From Cryptomeria japonica (taxonomy: Eukaryota; Streptophyta; Pinopsida; Cupressales; Cupressaceae), in contig NC_081415.1 of assembly GCF_030272615.1 (NCBI RefSeq), positions 366,956,167 to 367,020,166 on the forward strand: a DNA stretch of 64,000 bases, given 5' to 3'. The notes beneath the pieces were generated by a model that did no database searches, was not told where the DNA came from, and worked only from the letters and a program-made list of their open reading frames with translations. Of the stretch, positions 23,301 through 35,588 are shown piece by piece; position 1 is the stretch's first letter, and each line of letters starts with the position of its first letter. The position numbers were made by a program, and so were the translations under genes.

Positions 23301-25600
23301 CCTTTTTTGCCTATCAACATTTATGTTGGCATCTCCCTCTTGATGAGATGTAAACTTCGTGCATGCCTTGATAGGTGTTGATCGTACTTTTTCATTGGTG
23401 AAGTCTTCCATTTCATAGTCCATCCTTGCAGTGAACTTGGAAAGAAACATTATCAATTAAGGTGATAAAAAACTCAATCCCACACACCTATCTCATAAAA
23501 CAATATCTATATTTTGTGAATAAAAACTTGAAAATGAGTGCTCTTAGCTTTGACTTTGACTGAGATTTGGGCTTAAATTAGGTCCAATCTGCAAGTTTGC
23601 TAAACTTCATACCAAGATCATGCTTCAAATTGGAAAAATACTCCCCAAAAATCACACTAAATCAGGGTTTTCAATAGGTTCGCACTAGGTTAGACCTTTG
23701 ATTCTCTCTAGAGGTGATGAAATTATCATCAAATCAAGGTATTGGATAAGAATATTATTTAAGGTCTGCTCCTACCCTAATCAATGCGTGAAAATGAATT
23801 GAACTGATGGTTGAAAATAAAATTCAATCTCGCTTTATATCATTCTTTACCCTTGAAATTGCACCTTCAATATTAGGCCAACCTATCTTTGGATTGATTG
23901 CAATTGAATTTATCTTTGGGTATTTGAAAATTTAGGTCGGACTTTGATGAAACTTTGCAATGTGAAGTCAGAGTTTGAATGACTTGTGTAATGAAGGAAA
24001 TTAAACTTTACATGTATTTTGAATTTCTCATCTTCACTCATGGATCTTGATGTTGATTTGTATAGCCTTGTGGTATGATTATCCTCATGCAGAGAAATGT
24101 TGTCCTTTCTTTTTTTCTCACTTTTTGAGGTATGCTTTCTTGAACTTGAAATTATTTGTGATGATGTTGTATTCATCGCCCCTCCAGGCTAGAAGCATGC
24201 CTTAGTCAACTTTATGTTGTGATTTTTAGGGTCACATTGCCTCGTCCTTATGCCTTGAATTTGCAAATGAAGCCCTCTCCTTTTGGTAAAACCTAGATAC
24301 CCCTACAACATGTTTGTGAAATCCTTTCTTTAAATTGTATCCTTTGATGTTATGATGATCTTAACTTGAGCATCTCTATATCATAATGTCCTCCATCAAT
24401 CCTATGGTTAAAGCGTGTTGAACCTTGATTTATCCTTATTTCACTATCTTCAACCCTAAATTTTTTTATTTTGATCCTCTTCCAATTATACTTGCTCCTT
24501 GTTCCACCCTTGAGTGCATATTTGATGTGAACATGCCTAACTTCCCCCTAGAGTGGGTTTGAAGGCTACCCCTAAGTGGGATTTAGGGATGCCTTTGCAC
24601 TTAGTGGGCCTTGGTTGAGTGCATAGGAAATTAGGTTTAATATACCTCCGTTGGGTCTGAGTTTATACTTTTTAGGTCTGATTTAAGACCTATCTTTGAT
24701 ACCTTAGGGTTTGATTTGCAACTCTTAAAATTTTGATTAGAGTTTTTGGTTTAGATTTTTAGGTCCTCATGACTGATTTTACTATCTTGCAGATCTGAGT
24801 TCTATATTTTACTTCCCTTTAATAGGCACATATGAGGTTCACCCTAGATTTTGATTTTATTTTCTAGAAGTCTGATTCTACTCTTAAGCTTGAGCTTTAT
24901 TGCCCTTAAGTTTGAGTTTTACCTCAATTAGGTCTGGTTTCAATTTTCTTCAATACTGATGAAGATTATAAACTTGTTGGTGAATCGATCCACTCTCTTG
25001 GTTTGAGTTTTCTCTGCCCCTACTCAAAGGTCTGCTCCTTCTATAATACACATTGAATTTGAATTAGAATGGCATTAGAATGGATTTTGATCTTTATCTT
25101 ATAGGGCTATTTTTCCCTTCAAAAAATGCTGACCTAGGGCCCGTTTATCTTTGAGTGGGTTTTGAGGGTTTACATGCACAAATACAAGCAAGTTTTTGGG
25201 GTTAACTTGCACCAAGTCAGACACATGTTGCAAGTGTATGTGTACATGTACACAATCTTGAGTGCAAATATACACAAATGCAGGTTGTCTTAAGTCTTTT
25301 TAGTCTTTTTTTCTTGCTTTTGATCAAGTATGTTTGATAATGCTTTGTCACCATTAGAAAGGGTATAAATAAAGGGTTGAAATCTCCCATTCCTCACCTC
25401 ATCCAATTCACACTTGGATTGAATTAATTCTTCTCTGCTCTACTTAGTATGATAATTGTGAATACAGATCATATCCTTTGACTTTTAGGTTTGATTTTTT
25501 CAAGTTTTTCAGGTTTGGTTCATATTGTTATAGGTCAAAGACTCTCATTTAGGTCTGATATAGGTTTTCTTAGGATTGAGCTTCAAACCCTAGGTTTGAT
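20370..25600. other. Unrecognised old sequence without a supported gene
   Basis: I see no LTR, primer site or recognisable protein domain here. The plus strand is AT-rich, and from about 22200 to 25600 it is rich in pyrimidine words such as CTTGAT, TTGAATTT and CCTT. From about 24640 onward the text repeats TAGGTCTGATTT and TTGAGTTTTA words loosely. Several short open frames (for example 22661-22969 and 23265-23456 on the minus strand) lack any family signature; the former has a charged, helix-like composition only. It may be a very old element or ordinary intergenic DNA. Confidence 0.5.
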
Positions 25601-27420
25601 TTTTTTATGGTTTTGCTCAGCGAGGTTTATAAAACTTTTACAACTTTCAATAAATTATGACAGAGTTTTACCAAATTTGGCACTTATCTAGGTGGAAGCT
25701 TTGACAAGTTTTGCAATATTCAAGATAGGAGTTTAAATAGTTTTTGCATTAGCAACTTAGGAATGACGGAGTTTTATGAGAATTTGCAATCTTCACTTCA
25801 CGTAAGTTGGAGTTTGGATCATTTTTGTAATTTTGTAAGATTGGTTGGTGTATGCTAGGAATGTGAGTCAACTAATTAAAGCATCTAACATATATCAATG
25901 AGGTATTATTTTGAGGCATAAATAAAAAAACAAAATAAAAAACTACTCCCCAATGACGTCCCATTATCCTCTATCTCCAAGGATCTTGTTGGTCTATGAT
26001 TTGGTTCTCAGTAGTTGCATGACCTCTAAGATGACAACCTAAAGAATGAGTAGCTACACCATGATCCTATGATCTACATGAGTGCTATGATATGATGGAA
26101 TAAACAATGCTAAATGAAAATGTAGGTTTCTATGCTAAATGTATGCAAGATATCAGAAATACAAGATTTAAGATGTAGGATGAAAGATGCAGGAGAGCTC
26201 TTCGATGAAAGTTGAGGATATTTATAACTTTTCCAAGATATGAGCTGAGGTGGCAGGGAACAATGGTCTAGATTTAGCTTGGAGAGATGAATGGATAGAG
26301 ATGAAGAAGTTATAAAGGGGTTGGGAAGATATGACACTTGTCATTCTTGCAAGGACAAGTGGCAAGAAAATCTCTAAAAAATGCCACATGTCCCACAAGA
26401 GGAAAAGTGGCATAGAGGGGGAGGACATGTGGCAAATAAGCCAAGTGTCCTCATGAGGGGATATACACTCCAAAGGAGGTTAGGATAGAGGAAGTTAGAA
26501 GAGAAAAGGTTGGTTCAACCCAAGGTTAGATGGTAGGTTAGGCTAGAAGGGTGGTTAGGTTGAGTAGTTAGCATTAGGAAGCATGTGACTAATTTGAATT
26601 TAAAAATTCAAATTAATTGGGAGGGACAATTAAATAAGATAAATTATTTAAATCTTGTCATTTAATTAAGAGAATGGAAGAAATAATTTTGAAAAAGTTA
26701 ACTATATAATAAGTAGAAAAATTAAGAATTTATTAATTAAATAATTCTCTCGAGACACATTTTTAGTGTATATAGTAGGAGTTTGAGAAGTTTTTGCAAT
26801 GATTTTTCACCAAAGTTGAAGTTCTAAAATATTTTGCATAAATGCTAAGTTGGACTTCAATGAAGTTTTGCATGATGTAGGTCAGAGATTTTGACAAATT
26901 TGCATACTATAGGTTTGAATTAGATGAGGATCAACACAAATGTTGATCAAAGTTTAAAAGGGTTTTGCATTGCACAAGGTCTAGGTCAGAGTTCATGAGG
27001 GTTTTGCACTAATGAAGGGTGAAGTTTATTTTAGTTGTGCAATTACTTGGTCAAACATTGTAAAAGTTATGCATTACTATTCCAAGTTGGACTTTGTTGC
27101 CATTTTTCACAAGACATAGTTTCTATGATCCCTACATTGTCCTTCCCTTGGCAGAATTTACATAAGATTTGTATCTTTCCCCTTAGCTTGCTGGACTTTG
27201 AGAGAATTTAGCATTGTGCAAGGTTTATTTTCAAGCATTGTCACAACAAGTTTCCCTTCTAGCCTAATGTCAGACTTTATGAAGACTTTGCACAAAATCA
27301 TGCTCAAATTTCTCAAAAGTTTTGCATTTTCCCCATCTTGTGCAAGATCAGAATTTGGGTCAATGTTGCAATTTATACACCAAGGTCAAGCTTTAATAAT
27401 TATTTCCATGATCTAAATTC
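25600..27420. repeat. Degenerate array of about 40-50-bp GAGTTT...TTTTGCA units, interrupted by an LTR
   Basis: The plus strand repeats the pattern GGTC(A/G)GAGTTT-GA-AA-GTTTTGCA with variants near 25635, 25705, 25745, 25775, 25815, 26785, 26830, 26865, 26905, 26965, 27000, 27060, 27285 and 27320. The pattern is present on both sides of the LTR remnant at 25849-26774, so the array is older than that LTR. Related words also occur near 23935-23990. Confidence 0.55.
25849..26774 (-). repeat. Degenerate LTR remnant of TGTAGACACC family
   Basis: The plus-strand words CTCTATCTCCAAGGATCTT and TAAGATGACAACCTAAAGAATGAG (25970-26050) match the family LTR at 15840-15930. The upper end reads CACATTTTTAGTGTATATA, a decayed form of TTTTAGGTGTCTACA. 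A TATA box (minus strand TTATAAATATCC, about 26217-26228) is visible. It interrupts the GTTTTGCA array and has no internal coding, so it is probably a solo LTR. The lower edge is approximate. Confidence 0.6.
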
Positions 27421-28630
27421 CCTTTGTGTGAAAACTCCTAATTTTCTCAATCACTTAGCCTCAAATGCAACACTAAAGCTTGATAACCTTGACACTACGC
27501 CAACACTTAGCATTTTGACAATATCATTTGTTGCTCTTAACAATTCTAGTTTTGATCCTTGAAATTGTAGATCAAGATCCACAAGAAAGACCTACAATTC
27601 CTAACAGAATCGCAAGTAGACTTTCCACTCGAACATTTGAGCAACAACTTTGCAATATTGCAATATTAAAAAGATTTCGTGATTTGATCATCAAACATCA
27701 TTACTTGACTCAAACATACTCTAAGGACAAACCTGCACTCTTAAGACTTACTCAATCTCAAGCTAACCAAACCTAACCATCTCACAAGAAAGGCTAACAA
27801 CCTAAGAAACTAATGCCAAGCTAACAAAAATGACTACCCTAAAAATTAAAAGTGGTGTTCACCATTTGCAATGGGGTGATGTGTGAAAATGTCACAATAG
27901 TGGCTACCTTAGATTATGTCAAATCAAGTTTTTCACAATATGGACACAATTATGAATGCCATATTTGATCTACATGAGTAAATTTTAACCATGCATAGAG
28001 ATCATATGAATCACTACAATTAGCTGGGTAGGAAGTTTAACATTTTCAGTGTTGAGGTGGATTTCTATGGGTAATACCATATTTACTTGTATTAGGGAAT
28101 GAAAATATAATGATACCTATTTGTGTATATAGGGGTGAATCCAAATTGATTCTTAATTTGACAAATCCTTCCTATGGTGGTTTAGGCTCCCATGTTTTAT
28201 GTAGTTTGTGTTAACTAGGTGGAACTGATATAATGCATATAAGGTTACTCTGTTGACACTATATTTATTTGTGTAATATCGGGGTATAATCCATATTAAT
28301 TATTAGTTTGAAAGTACTTTTATATTGGTTTAGGCTCTCAAGTATCATGTAGTTTGTGTTATTCAGGTGGAATTGATAGAATGCATGAAAGGTTTGTCTG
28401 CACCGATTCTGATGCACGCCTTGCTGATCACCAATTTATAAGAAAAACATAGAAACTTACAAGAAATTGTCAGGAAATTAATGATAGGAAGTCCAATTAT
28501 GAATCAAAAAAACAATTTACTTCACTGATAGACTGCATCTAATGTGGCAGGAAACAAAATGAGTTTGCTTAGACAATAAAAATATGTTGACTTATCTTTT
28601 GACATTTGTCCTTGATGACAAAACTACTAA
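26775..28630. other. Unrecognised sequence between LTR remnants
   Basis: It begins with the second half of the GTTTTGCA array, then an AT-rich stretch without supported genes. Short open frames near 27200-27776 are chance readings of the array and its continuation. An imperfect two-copy repeat lies at 28108-28403. Confidence 0.5.
28108..28403. repeat. Imperfect tandem duplication, unit about 150 bp
   Basis: Two copies (about 28108-28257 and 28258-28403) share GTGTA-AT--GGGGT-AATCCA, GGTTTAGGCTC, ATGTAGTTTGTGTTA and GGTGGAA(C/T)TGATA-AATGCAT, with many substitutions. No coding sense is apparent. Confidence 0.7.
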
Positions 28631-28833
28631 TGTTGGTTATTTGGCATCTAGGTGATTGACATCATTGCATCTTGGTTTGGAATTCAGTATTCTAGTTCAG
28701 TCACAACATTGTGATCTTTTGGCTCCTATTCAGTTTTGATGACATTGATCTTTTGGCTCTATGTGCAGATTAACAAACATCTTGTTTACAGGGTTGTGGT
28801 TCATTGTTCAGGCGATTGTTTTCAGATTGGAAG
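28631..28833 (+). repeat. Possible copia-type LTR start, truncated
   Basis: TGTTGGTTATTTGGCATCTAGG at 28631 resembles the start of the element E LTR (TGTTGGCAATTTGG). It is preceded by TTTGTCCTTGATGACAAA, a wording common at copia 3' ends. It is cut at 28834 by the next LTR. This is a suggestion from wording only. Confidence 0.3.
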
Positions 28834-30181
28834 TGTAGACACCTAAAACTTGCACAAATAATTAAATGAATTTTATTTATTTAATCATCATTTATTCGCC
28901 TATTAATTAGACTAAGGTTTAATTAATATCCCTATTCCTCCAATCAATCTATTAATCAAATTAAAGATTTGATTAAAATCCTTTTCTTCTAGCCTAACCT
29001 ATTAATTAAGCTAAGGTTTGATTAAGTACCCTTTAGCCATTTAATTGAATAAATCTTATTTATTTAATTAAAATCCCCTTTCTCCCTTTTAATTGAATTT
29101 ATATTTGATTAAATCCCTTTGGATTTAAATAAATCATTATTTATTTTTGAATAGTTCCCCCACTTGCAAAATCTTACAAATGCAAGTTGCACCCCTTTTG
29201 GCTAAAATAAATCTTTTATTTTATCTAAAAATGCCTATTTCCCTCCACTTGCATTCTCTTACATTTTCTATTAGCATGCTAATATTCTTATAGAACCCCT
29301 CATTATCCTAATTAATCCAAAGCCTAACCAATGTTAGTATTTATTCAAATTAAAAATACTACACATCTACCCATACCCACATGTGAATCCACATGGGACT
29401 CACAAGTCACTTCAAATGTCCACATCACCTTTGACCAAGGGATTCTCACACATGTGTGAGGATTCTCTTCCCCATAGAGCCAGCCTACTCTTTCCTCTTT
29501 TGGCCGGTGTGTCATAAACTCTCTTCCACTAGCCCTTACACCTTTCCACAAGTGTTTCCACGTGTCACCTCTTGGACTTCCCAAGACTTGCTCACACATG
29601 TGTGAGCACATTTACCATTGCACCCACTTCTCCTTGTGACACTTGTCACAAGGCTAAGCCTTCAAACCTGGGACCACATTCCCTTTCAATCTTAGCCCTT
29701 GATCAATCTTCAATCTTGACCGTCGGTTTTCAAGCCTCCAACTATATAAATTGAGCTTTTATCCATCAATCAAGGAGAGACTTATAATGAATTTTGGATT
29801 CTAGATCAATCATCTCATGCATCAAACTTATAGTCATTTTGCAGGTTATCAAGGAGCTCAATTTGTCTTAGTCTCATATCTTGCATTCAATCTTGCATTT
29901 CATCTTTTCATATCATTTGATCATCTAGCTAGGATCTTAGTTGAATTCATTTTGATCTTGGCATATCCTTCAATATTGTTCTTTAGGTTGACATCTAAAA
30001 GATCAAGTTCTTTTCCAAGTGAGAGCCACCTTGAATCTTGAAGATCCCTGGAGATAGAGGAACATGAGACGTGCTTGGGGTTCTTGATTTTGAAGTTAAC
30101 TTAGTTTAGTTTCTATTTTGATTTCTAAGTCTAACATAATGTTTCATGTGTGTGTTTGATGTTGTTTGACTCTCTTTTACA
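28834..30181 (+). repeat. TGTAGACACC-family LTR (1.35 kb), plus strand
   Basis: It begins TGTAGACACCTAAAA and ends TCTCTTTTACA. It shares order and wording with the minus-strand LTR at 15732-17113 throughout: the AT-palindromic start, CCCCCACTTGCAAAATC near 29160, GTGAGAGCCACCTTGAATCTTGAAGA near 30020, and TGTTTCATGTGTGTGTTTGA near 30140. A TATA box lies at 29741-29750. The bases after the end (CACTTTAGCACACATTTTGG) resemble the GCGCTA-bearing leader of element B in reverse complement, so it may be a 5' LTR whose internal part was lost. The flanking 5-mers (GGAAG and AATTC) do not match. Confidence 0.75.
29741..29750 (+). promoter_or_regulatory. TATA box of LTR 28834-30181
   Basis: The plus strand reads CCAACTATATAAATTGAGC about 910 bp into the LTR. 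Transcription would start near 29780. Confidence 0.5.
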
Positions 30182-31287
30182 AATTCCACACTTTAGCACA
30201 CATTTTGGTGAACCGGACGCGAATCTTTACAAAAATTCATAACTCTTCTTTATGCCACTGACCTCATGATTAATGTTCATTTTTTTATTTGGTAACCGTT
30301 GCTAAAGTTATCCACTTTAACCTTGATTGACTACCTTCACCAAGTTTCTGCTATTTTATTGACTCAATCGCCTAAGTTTGTCAATAAAAAGGTGAGAGAA
30401 TTAGAGTTTTAGTTTCTACAGTTTGTCCTTTGATGAATGTTCATGCTGCTAAACATTATGTTTTGATGAAGGTTCATACTCTGTTTCAGAACTTCTATTT
30501 TCACACAGGCAGGGAGGTAATTGGTATAGGTCGTAGACACGACACTTTACACCTGCCCGTGATATGTGTTTGAAATTTTCTAAAACCTTCCCATCGAATA
30601 TATTTGGTGCATTTCATAGCATTCCATGAGTTTGTGGCATTTAGCTCTACCCTAGAGATTGCATGTACTTGATAGATGATAATGCTTGCATAGGCCCAAA
30701 AGCTTTTATTGCCTTTTCAATGCATCCTTTATGCATTGGTAGATGCCCATAACCTGTCCTCAGCTCCCATCATGGTGTAGGCAGGGAGAAGCAATGATAC
30801 TAACAATTAGTTGTCAACTTTGGCTTTACCCCACCCACTTGCATTTTCTTGAAATTTTTTCAAGTTTTTTTCCTCGAATCCATTTTGTGTATATCATGCA
30901 TTTACTACTTCCAAAGCTCCATTACACCATAGGTAGGCCGCATGCTAGAAAATTTGGTCAATTTTATTTTTAAACCTGTTATCAAACAATCAGTGCTGCA
31001 CATTATATTTGCTGGAAAATTTATCAAGCTTGGCTTTATGACTGTCACATGCATTTGCTTGAAAATTCCTAGTCTTTTTATCAAATATGTTTGTCACATC
31101 CATTTGCTGGAAAAATCTTAGTCTTTTAATCAAATACGCGTATCACTTGTATTTGTATTTGTTTGCATTATAAATCTGTTGAAAAAGCTCCCATTTTGGT
31201 TTAGACTAATTTTACACCCAACAATATAATTTTCTTAAAAATTGCTGAAGGTTGATAAAGAAATCCATTTTGTGTGCAACCTGTATT
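30182..31287. other. Unrecognised sequence with short repeats
   Basis: The first part may be leader of the preceding LTR. The rest has no open frame of note. At 31043-31160 a 50-bp unit (GTCACATGCATTTGCTTGAAAATTCCTAGTC and so on) is repeated about 2.3 times at 31043, 31093 and 31142. This sequence continues at 34145 beyond the solo-LTR insertion, and again at 52208 beyond element A. Confidence 0.55.
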
Positions 31288-34139
31288 TGTAAGGACCCAC
31301 TTGTCCTAACCCTAGTTAAACCAAACTTAAACTCACTGTTTTAATTAAAAATTAAATTAACCATTATTGCGCATGCAAAAGCAATGATTATCAACATGCA
31401 AGTAATAGATAAGTAACTGAACAACCATGCAACTCATAAATAACATGTAGAAATTAAATGTGCATGCGAAAATAACAAACTAAAATTACGCATGAGGATC
31501 GAATAGAATGCAAACCATAATTAGTTAAGATATCGAATTATGTATGCGCATGTGTAGCGTAAATCGTATGCATGAAATTATTACAAATTAAATTAACATG
31601 CAAAAACTTATAATTAAATAATCTATCAGATAATTAAATATGACCATGCATGCATGCGTAAATGAAAACTAATCTAAGAAAGTAAATCATGCATGTTAGT
31701 GGTTTAGTATGTTAGTAGCTTTTTCTCTTCTTTTCTTTGTTAGTTACATTGCATGGCGACTTCTTGTTGCTTTACATGATGTGACCTTATAGGTCTTTAC
31801 ATAACTTTTCATGTGACCATCTTGGTCTTTTCACTAAGATAAAAATATACATCATATGATTATTACATAAAATTTTATCTGAAATCTCTGACTTTCTCTG
31901 TCTTCGGATGTGTCGCCTCCATTTGACCTGGATAACCTCCTCTCGCAAATCGGATGACAAACATATGACCCAGGCATTTTATCCGCCCAACCAAATGAAG
32001 CATAAGCTTCCCGGTGCTCTTGATAAGCTCCCGTCCCTCACAACGGAGTATCCTAGCAAGCCGGTACCAACTATTAGTAAAGGAATCCTGTGCAATCATG
32101 TAGAACTAACAACCATCCTGGTTGAACTAACTACATGTGTTATGGCAGGGAGATAAATAAATAAATAAATACGATGGCCATCATTACCCTATTGGAGAGG
32201 TGAAGAAAATCACCCTTCCCTGGTTAACCCATAAACAAGCACTCTCATTCCATAATCATCCCTCATAGACAGAAAAATAATTAACCCTCCATGGATTAAT
32301 GTCAGAATAATATTATTATATGTTTTCTTTATAAACTTTTATAAATTTTCCCTTTATAATATAATTTCCTCAAATCAAAATTAAATTTTAATATTTTCAA
32401 TAATTCTAAATTAAGAATCTCTATTTAAGTTAATATAATATTTAAAATCAATTCCTAATATATATTTATTAAATATTTTAATTGCTTTTATTGTTTTCTT
32501 AAAAATTCCTAAATCAATCTTGAAGTTAGAATTTACCACTATCAAGACTTTCCAAATATAGTCATAATGTTTCAGTCTTTTCCTAAAAACCCAGATCCCA
32601 ATTTCTTTGAAATTTTCACAGTAGTTAGAAATATTTGAAATGCAAAAACCCAGTAAATTTCCTTAAAACCCAGTTTCTACTTTTTAAGATACATTAAGAA
32701 GAAGGCGTTGATAACACAATTGACACATCAAACAAACTAGCATTAAATCCAGACAACATCCAATTACTCTCAACAAAAAAACAATACCAGTCATTTGATT
32801 TCATAGATAGAAATCTTGTGGTAAATAAGAGATTAAAAACCTACCTCTAACAAATTTATTCCCTGTACTTAAATTTTTAATCAGAAATTATGACAAAAGG
32901 CACAATTTTTAAAGGAAAAGATCAAATTAAGACTCAAATAAAATATGTAAAATAAATGAACCTGGCTGTGAGAAAGAAGAATCACAGGCGTTTCCCAAAT
33001 TTCAGACAATCTCTTCAATCTACCTTGTCGACTTCATAGCAATCACACGAATCAAGAAGCTCAAAAAGAATTGGAATGATCAAATAAGAGATTTATCCTT
33101 ATATTTATAAATATTAAATTTCTAAAAATAAAATTTAACTGATTGCATGATTAAGTTCTAAAAATAAAACTAAATTTTTAATTATTAAATGCATGATTAG
33201 AACTCACAAAATAATTCTTAAATTAAATCACAAATTTGTTAGCATGATTTTAAAGATTTAGTTTTAAAGAAAATAATCTACTAATTTAATTATTTAGTTT
33301 TCATCATGCCTTGCATGTCGTCATAATTTTCCCTAAATTTTGTATCTTACTATTTACTCATGCATTGTATCTTGCATGTCGAAAATATAATTTATAATCT
33401 TGATTATACATATATATTTAAATTATTTTATTAATTAATATTTTAATAAATTCCTTGAATTAATCCCTTTTTTTTCTAAAATTAGTCCTCTAATTATTTA
33501 CAAGATGTTATCTCTTTAAATAGCTTTAATTTATTTTGTAATTTAATTATCAAATAACTTATATTTTTTAATTACTCACTTTTAAATAATTATATTATAA
33601 TTAATTTCTAGCTTGATTGCAATATTAAATACTTGTATATTCAATAATTTATCCTTATTATTATTTTATTTTTATTTTAATAATTTTATTTTATCATTTT
33701 ATATTAAACTCCCTAATTTAATTTACTAATTGCTTATCTAATTGGGTACTTTGCACAAGGTTCCAATACTTAGGTTGCTACTGGCGAGCTAGAAAAACCC
33801 CTCCTCGGTCATATGTCTGCCTTTGACGATTAACCTGCAACTTACTCCAACTCAACAGAAGGTCATCAGATCACGATAATAAAATGCATTATTCATATTA
33901 TCAGGTTTAAAATCTAGCTAAAACATTAATATCATTAATGATCATAATTGAAAATAATAATTCATCATCACTAAATAACGATATTATAAAATAACTGACC
34001 ATCATTAATGTCATTAAACCACAAAATACCATCTAACATCATTAAAAAGCTAATCAAATAATTACGTGCAAAATGTAAACAGTATAAGTATCTGGCATAG
34101 TAAAGTAAATCTAACTAGGGTCTAAGTCAGGTCGTGACA
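31288..34139 (-). mobile_element. 2.85 kb solo-LTR-like insertion with GTATT target duplication
   Basis: The segment reads TGTAAGGACC ... GGTCGTGACA on the plus strand, so both strands run TG to CA. The ends form an imperfect inverted pair (TGTAAGGACC and TGTCACGACC). It is flanked by perfect GTATT copies at 31283-31287 and 34140-34144. There is no gag-pol, primer site or internal long repeat, so a solo LTR is the simplest reading; TGTCACGACC resembles a common LTR start, hence minus strand. It is very AT-rich from about 32300 to 33750. Short open frames near 31875-32156 are not convincing. Confidence 0.8.
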
Positions 34140-34144
34140 GTATT

Positions 34145-34551
34145 CATTGCAAACCATGATACAACATTTCTTTCAAGCTTTTTGTCAACAGTCACGTGCC
34201 TTGTTTCTACATCTAAAGGAAAGGTGCTGGCAAAAGGTTGTGTAATCAGGCTTTACGCTAGCCAATTGGCTTGCAAGTTTCTATAATCTTTTCACTAGAT
34301 ATGCTTTATGCAATCTGTGAGATGACATCTTTTTAAGGTATCCTGGCAGACAATTTATGCAGGTCTGACGATATTTGACTTGGCACCTTATTCAACAAAT
34401 TCATGGTATGCATATCCTGATATGACGTTTTATTTGAGACAATCTATCAACTAGTGCTGAGAGTATGTTGGTGTAGGTTGTCAAATTTGGCTTTACATTT
34501 GCTAATTCTTATGTGTGGCTCTTTTTGTATTAACAATTCTTGCATCGAACC
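34145..34551. other. Host-side sequence between two insertions
   Basis: No gene is visible. It continues the sequence interrupted at 31287 and is itself interrupted by element A at 34551/34552. Its last five bases, GAACC (34547-34551), are the target duplication of element A. Confidence 0.7.
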
Positions 34552-35576
34552 TGTGTGTGTGTAAAGTGGACCTTTATCTGTATCTAGAATACACAACACT
34601 TCAATTAAGTCATTAGATACATGGTTAGTAATTCAATAATCAATGAATAATAAACCATTACAAAGCGACCCATTGCCTTCTAGTAGATGCGAGTTTAGAT
34701 TTCTCTCAGATTGCTAAGCTATCCAGTGACTAGACAACACCTAAACGAAGGATTTTTAAATCTATATGAGCATGAATATGAGCTAAATGGATGCAAGATT
34801 TAAGCTAGATATGCAAGATTAATCTAACATGATTTAAGCAATATATGAATATTTAAGCTAAATGATTTAAGCAATTTGAAATAACTAATATGCAATATCT
34901 CAATGCAAATTCTCAATGAACCTAGAGCAAAAACAACATAATAACAATATATTCTCCAGGATCCTTGAATGAGAGATGAGAGCCTGAATTTATAGAAAAT
35001 TCAAAAAGAAACCAAAGGTTGAGATCAAATGATGATAAGCGGTCAAGATTTTTCAAGAGGAAGCACAATCTAGGTGAATTGATGTGATTTTTCTCAGTTT
35101 TAAAGGAAATTGACCTAAAATTAAGATAAAATTAGAAAAAACTCATTTATTCTCTATTTCATTCAATTTTAATATTTAAATGTTTTTATTGCTTTCTTTG
35201 AGATTATTTATCAATTTTTAATTTGTTTTTCAAGATTATCTCCAATTGATTTCCTTTCTCAATTTTTAATATTTTTTTTGTCAATTAATTCCTTTTTTGA
35301 AGATTTAATGACAAATTGATTTATTTAATTAAATATGCTAGGATATTCAATAAAATAAATAGGATAATTGTTTTTAAAAATGATTTACTTGGAATGATTT
35401 AATTAATTAAATAAATATTTAATTAATATTGGTTGATTAATTTGCCATGTGACATTTGATGATTTTAGAAATTAATTGTGTGCTCAAGATTTATTTAATT
35501 GCCTTTGGTTAGGACCTTGGTGACGTTGTCGAGATTAGGGGCTCATGGTTTAGATGGCCATTTTTAGGGTATTACA
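34552..35576 (-). repeat. Element A 3' LTR (1,025 bp)
   Basis: Plus-strand reading TGTGTGTGTGTAAAGTGG ... AGGGTATTACA. It differs from the 5' LTR by scattered substitutions and a 7-bp indel (absent here, near 35090). A TATA box lies near 34989-34996. A PPT borders its start at 35577. Confidence 0.95.
34989..34996 (-). promoter_or_regulatory. TATA box in element A LTR
   Basis: The minus strand reads TTTTCTATAAATTCAGG. The same motif is in the 5' LTR near 51608-51616, which would drive the genomic transcript. Confidence 0.5.
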
Positions 35577-35588
35577 TTTGCCACTCTT
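35577..35588 (-). other. Polypurine tract of element A
   Basis: The minus strand reads AAAGAGTGGCAAA directly before the LTR start TGTAATACCC. It aligns with the PPT of element B in position and neighbouring wording, for example GTTGGTTCAAAGAA further in. Confidence 0.75.

Noticed and set aside
31875-32156. Overlapping 74- and 82-codon frames in the solo-LTR-like unit
   Set aside because: Opposed frames in a locally GC-richer patch, without motifs; likely chance within the R-U5 part of an LTR.
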